Under the pieces are notes generated by a model. That model saw only the letters and a program-made list of their open reading frames with translations. It made no database searches and was not told the origin of the DNA. Below, piece after piece: positions 61,997 through 64,000 of a stretch of DNA of 64,000 nucleotides. Numbering within the stretch: the stretch's first letter is position 1; each line of letters begins with the position of its first letter. The position numbers were made by a program, and so were the translations under genes. The DNA is from CAVTPU01 sp963736695. GTDB lineage: Bacteria > Actinomycetota > Actinomycetes > Mycobacteriales > Micromonosporaceae. Where the stretch lies: assembly GCA_963736695.1 (NCBI GenBank), contig CAVTPU010000004.1, positions 248,001-312,000 of the forward strand, in the 5' to 3' direction.

Positions 61997-62826
61997 TCAG
62001 CCGGCGCGGAACTGTTGACGCAGCAGGGCGTCGAAGAACCGGGCGCCGAAGAGTCGTCGGGGTGCACGAGCACCCGGGCGGCGCCGGTGACGATATAACG
62101 CGGGCGGGGGCGGCGTGCGGTGATCGCCCGTTCGATCGTCTTCGCCACCGAGTCGGGTTCGGCGGCGAGCAGCCGGGACCGGTACGTCTCCTCGGTGACC
62201 TTTCGGGAGGTCGCGGTGAGCGCGGCATAGGGACCGTCGGTCGGTGCGGAACCGGTGAGTGTGTCCGCGGCGGTCGTTCCGAATTCGGTGCGGATGGCGC
62301 CCGGTTCGACGAGGACGACGTGGACGCCGAAGGGCGCGACTTCGAATCGAAGGGCGTCGCTGAGCGCCTCGACCGCGTATTTGCTCGCGTGGTAGTAGCC
62401 GCCCGTGGGAAAGACGACTCGTCCGCCCATCGAGCTGACGTTGATGACACGGCCTCCCCTGGCGGCCCGCATGCCGGGCAGGACGATCTGCACGAGGCGG
62501 GCCAGACCGAAGACGTTCGTGTCGAACTGGGCCCGTACCCGGTCGATCGGCACCTCCTCGATCGTGCCGTATTCGCCGTATCCGGCGTTGTTGACGAGCA
62601 CGTCGACGTGGCCGTGTTCGGCCTCGACGGCTGCGACGGCGGCGGTCATCGACGACTCGTCGGTGACGTCGAGGGCGAGCACCCGGCAGCCGGCAGCGGC
62701 GAGGTCGACGAGCGTCTCCACACGGCGGGCCGTGGCATAGACGGTCAGGTCGCGGCGGCGGGCGAGGCGCGCCGCCGTGGCCCGGCCGATGCCCGAGGAG
62801 CAGCCGGTGATGAGAACTGTGGTCAT
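61997..62826 (-). pseudogene. Short-chain dehydrogenase/reductase, C-terminal frameshift near 62060
   Basis: Classical SDR. Cofactor motif TGCSSGIG at the N-terminus, VLVNNAGYGEYG, catalytic Ser in INVSSMGG and Tyr-Lys in YYHASKYAVEAL, then VEPGAIRTEFG. One missing base in the G run at 62059-62062 (a C run on the coding strand) shifts the last 20 residues. The restored end reads RRLFGARFFDALLRQQFRAG, which is typical for this subgroup, and stops at 61997. Corrected length 276 aa, ATG 62826. Even with the break the catalytic core would be made, with an altered longer tail. The TetR gene 26 bp upstream probably controls it. Confidence 0.85.
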
Positions 62827-62852
62827 GTGGGGGTCTCTTCCGTCAGTGGGGG

Positions 62853-63446
62853 TCAGGGTGTGGATGTGGGGACGCTGGTGGCGGCGAGTCCGGCGACGAG
62901 CAGTGCGACGCCGTTGCGTAGCCGTTCCCGGGGCAGGTGCGGATCGCTGAGGTCGGCCTCGAGACCCCGGGTGAGGGCGAAGGCCAGTTCGGCGACCTCG
63001 CGGGCGCCGGCGGCGCTGATCACCAGTCCGGCGTCGGCGCCCGCGTCACTGATGGTCTGGACAAGCAGTTCGGTCATCGCCGTGGTGAAGGCACGCTCCA
63101 GGTCGGCGGAGATCCGGGAGGTCTCGCCGATGAGTTCGGGCGCGTGCGGGCTTTCGGTGCAGATCTGTTGAGTCAGGCACAGTTTGACGGCGAGGATCCG
63201 GTCCATTCGCTGTGCGAGGGTGCCGTCCGCGTCAGCCGCGACGCGCGCGTTCATGAGCGTGGTGTCGAAGATGCGGAAGGCGAGCCGCCGGAAGGCGTCC
63301 TCCTTGTTGCGGACGTACTGATAGACCGCCGGTCGGGACATGCCGGCCGCGGCCGCGATGTCGTCCATCGTGGTTCTGCGGATGCCATGCCGGATGAAGC
63401 AGTGATAGGCCGCGTCGAGGATGCGCTCCACCCGCTCATCAGACAT
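62853..63446 (-). CDS. TetR/AcrR-family transcriptional regulator
   Basis: 197 aa. N-terminal HTH: RILDAAYHCFIRHGIRRTTMDDIAAAAGMSRPAVYQYVRNKED (residues 8-50), followed by an all-helical ligand domain. It is co-directional with the SDR gene 26 bp downstream, so the two form an operon under its own control. Upstream, CTTGAC (63457-63462) and GTCAAG (63477-63482) form an inverted repeat that could be its operator. Confidence 0.92.
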   Translation of the reverse strand: MSDERVERILDAAYHCFIRHGIRRTTMDDIAAAAGMSRPAVYQYVRNKEDAFRRLAFRIFDTTLMNARVAADADGTLAQRMDRILAVKLCLTQQICTESPHAPELIGETSRISADLERAFTTAMTELLVQTISDAGADAGLVISAAGAREVAELAFALTRGLEADLSDPHLPRERLRNGVALLVAGLAATSVPTSTP

Positions 63447-63595
63447 GCTGACAATTCTTGACCAGATCGTCAGTTTGTCAAGGCCCGGGTTGTCACCTCC
63501 AGATCACCACCCCCACGCGCCCGGGCGACGACGTTGACAACCACATAGACTGTGCGGCGTCCTCATGGCCCGATCCCACAGCGGAGGCACCGCGC

Positions 63596-64000
63596 ATGGC
63601 GCCTAACGACCGTCCCGCCAGCGTTCGGTCGCACCGGCGCGGTCGACCGAGACGCCGCTACCAAATCAAACGATGGATGACGATCACCACCGTCCTCGTT
63701 CTCATCGCCGCCGGACTCACCACCGGCGCCATCTACCTCGTCGACACCCGATGCTCCGCGACAGTCACCGCCACAATCGTCGCGACCCCCCGACTCGAAG
63801 ACATCCTTCGCCAGGTCGCACAGGACTGGAACACCACCAACCCGACAGTCGACAACACCTGTGCGAACGTGACCGTCACCGCCAAAGAATCGGCCACCGT
63901 CGCCACCGCGCTCGCCGACGAATGGGACACCGCCGCCGGTCCGGCACCCGACGTCTGGATTCCCGACTCCAGCGCCTGGGCGCGCAAAGCCTCCGTCGAC
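63596..64000 (+). CDS. Substrate-binding protein, probably with VWA domain (3' truncated by window)
   Basis: The frame opens at ATG 63596, nine nt after GGAGG, and stays open to the window edge (135 codons). A basic N-terminus (HRRGRPRRRYQIKRW) and one TM segment (MTITTVLVLIAAGLTTGAIY) form an anchor or signal. The outer part VTATIVATPRLEDILRQVAQ and then APDVWIPDSSAWARKAS matches the start of the actinobacterial extracellular binding-protein/von Willebrand A proteins. The rest lies outside, so the VWA part is expected, not seen. Confidence 0.75.
   Translation, partial: MAPNDRPASVRSHRRGRPRRRYQIKRWMTITTVLVLIAAGLTTGAIYLVDTRCSATVTATIVATPRLEDILRQVAQDWNTTNPTVDNTCANVTVTAKESATVATALADEWDTAAGPAPDVWIPDSSAWARKASVD

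Noticed and set aside
1..64000. CRISPR arrays, tRNA and rRNA genes
   Set aside because: No regularly spaced direct repeats, cloverleaf-like sequences or rRNA-like segments were seen when reading the gaps.

Overview
The window is high-GC DNA (roughly two thirds G+C by eye) from an actinomycete. The evidence is an RbpA RNA-polymerase-binding protein behind a sigma-R-like promoter, the neighbouring pair Lnt (apolipoprotein N-acyltransferase) and Ppm1-type dolichyl/polyprenyl-phosphate mannose synthase with FxsA, a WXG100-like protein, many leaderless TANNNT promoters sitting 6-7 nt before start codons, and dense GTG starts. I cannot name the genus. There are no rRNA, tRNA or CRISPR features that I can support.

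Region 1 (0-12 kb) is a lysine-degradation locus: an Lrp/AsnC regulator, an amino-acid permease, a fatty-acid desaturase, and then lysine 2,3-aminomutase (kamA, minus strand) divergent from a tightly overlapping operon kdd - YtcJ-type amidohydrolase - kamD - kamE - kal - MutL-like ATPase. Together these turn lysine into beta-lysine, 3,5-diaminohexanoate and its keto product. The cleavage enzyme Kce is not in the window.

Region 2 (12-26 kb) holds a WXG100-like / alpha-beta hydrolase / lipoprotein operon, then lnt-ppm1-fxsA, rbpA, a coiled-coil protein, SMR and Na/Ca exchangers, two methyltransferases meeting tail to tail over one hairpin, a Sua5-family protein, and a VOC / CGNR-regulator pair that share a 15-bp-arm palindrome containing both start codons.

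Region 3 (26-37 kb) looks accessory, with locally lower G+C and mixed gene types: ankyrin-repeat protein, two aldo-keto reductases with an AraC regulator, S66 peptidase, methyltransferase, beta-helix-like protein, Rpn-type nuclease, VOC/WYL pair.

Region 4 (37-64 kb) has a GT4 - alpha/alpha-barrel - GH130 sugar operon, a HEAT protein, arsC-acr3, an M1 peptidase lipoprotein, an ArsR/SRPBCC pair, an ECF sigma factor with its membrane partner, OsmC and M3 peptidase, a lone tyrosine recombinase, thymidine kinase, an MFS transporter, lipid enzymes, a secreted lysozyme-like protein, an SDR/TetR pair and a truncated substrate-binding gene at the right edge.

Two things cut across regions. First, eight genes are each broken by exactly one inserted or missing base and become full length when it is corrected, so sequencing or assembly error is a serious possibility. 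Second, three copies of an imperfect palindrome sharing the core GATCATGAAGCTA occur near 2.05, 15.65 and 53.1 kb.
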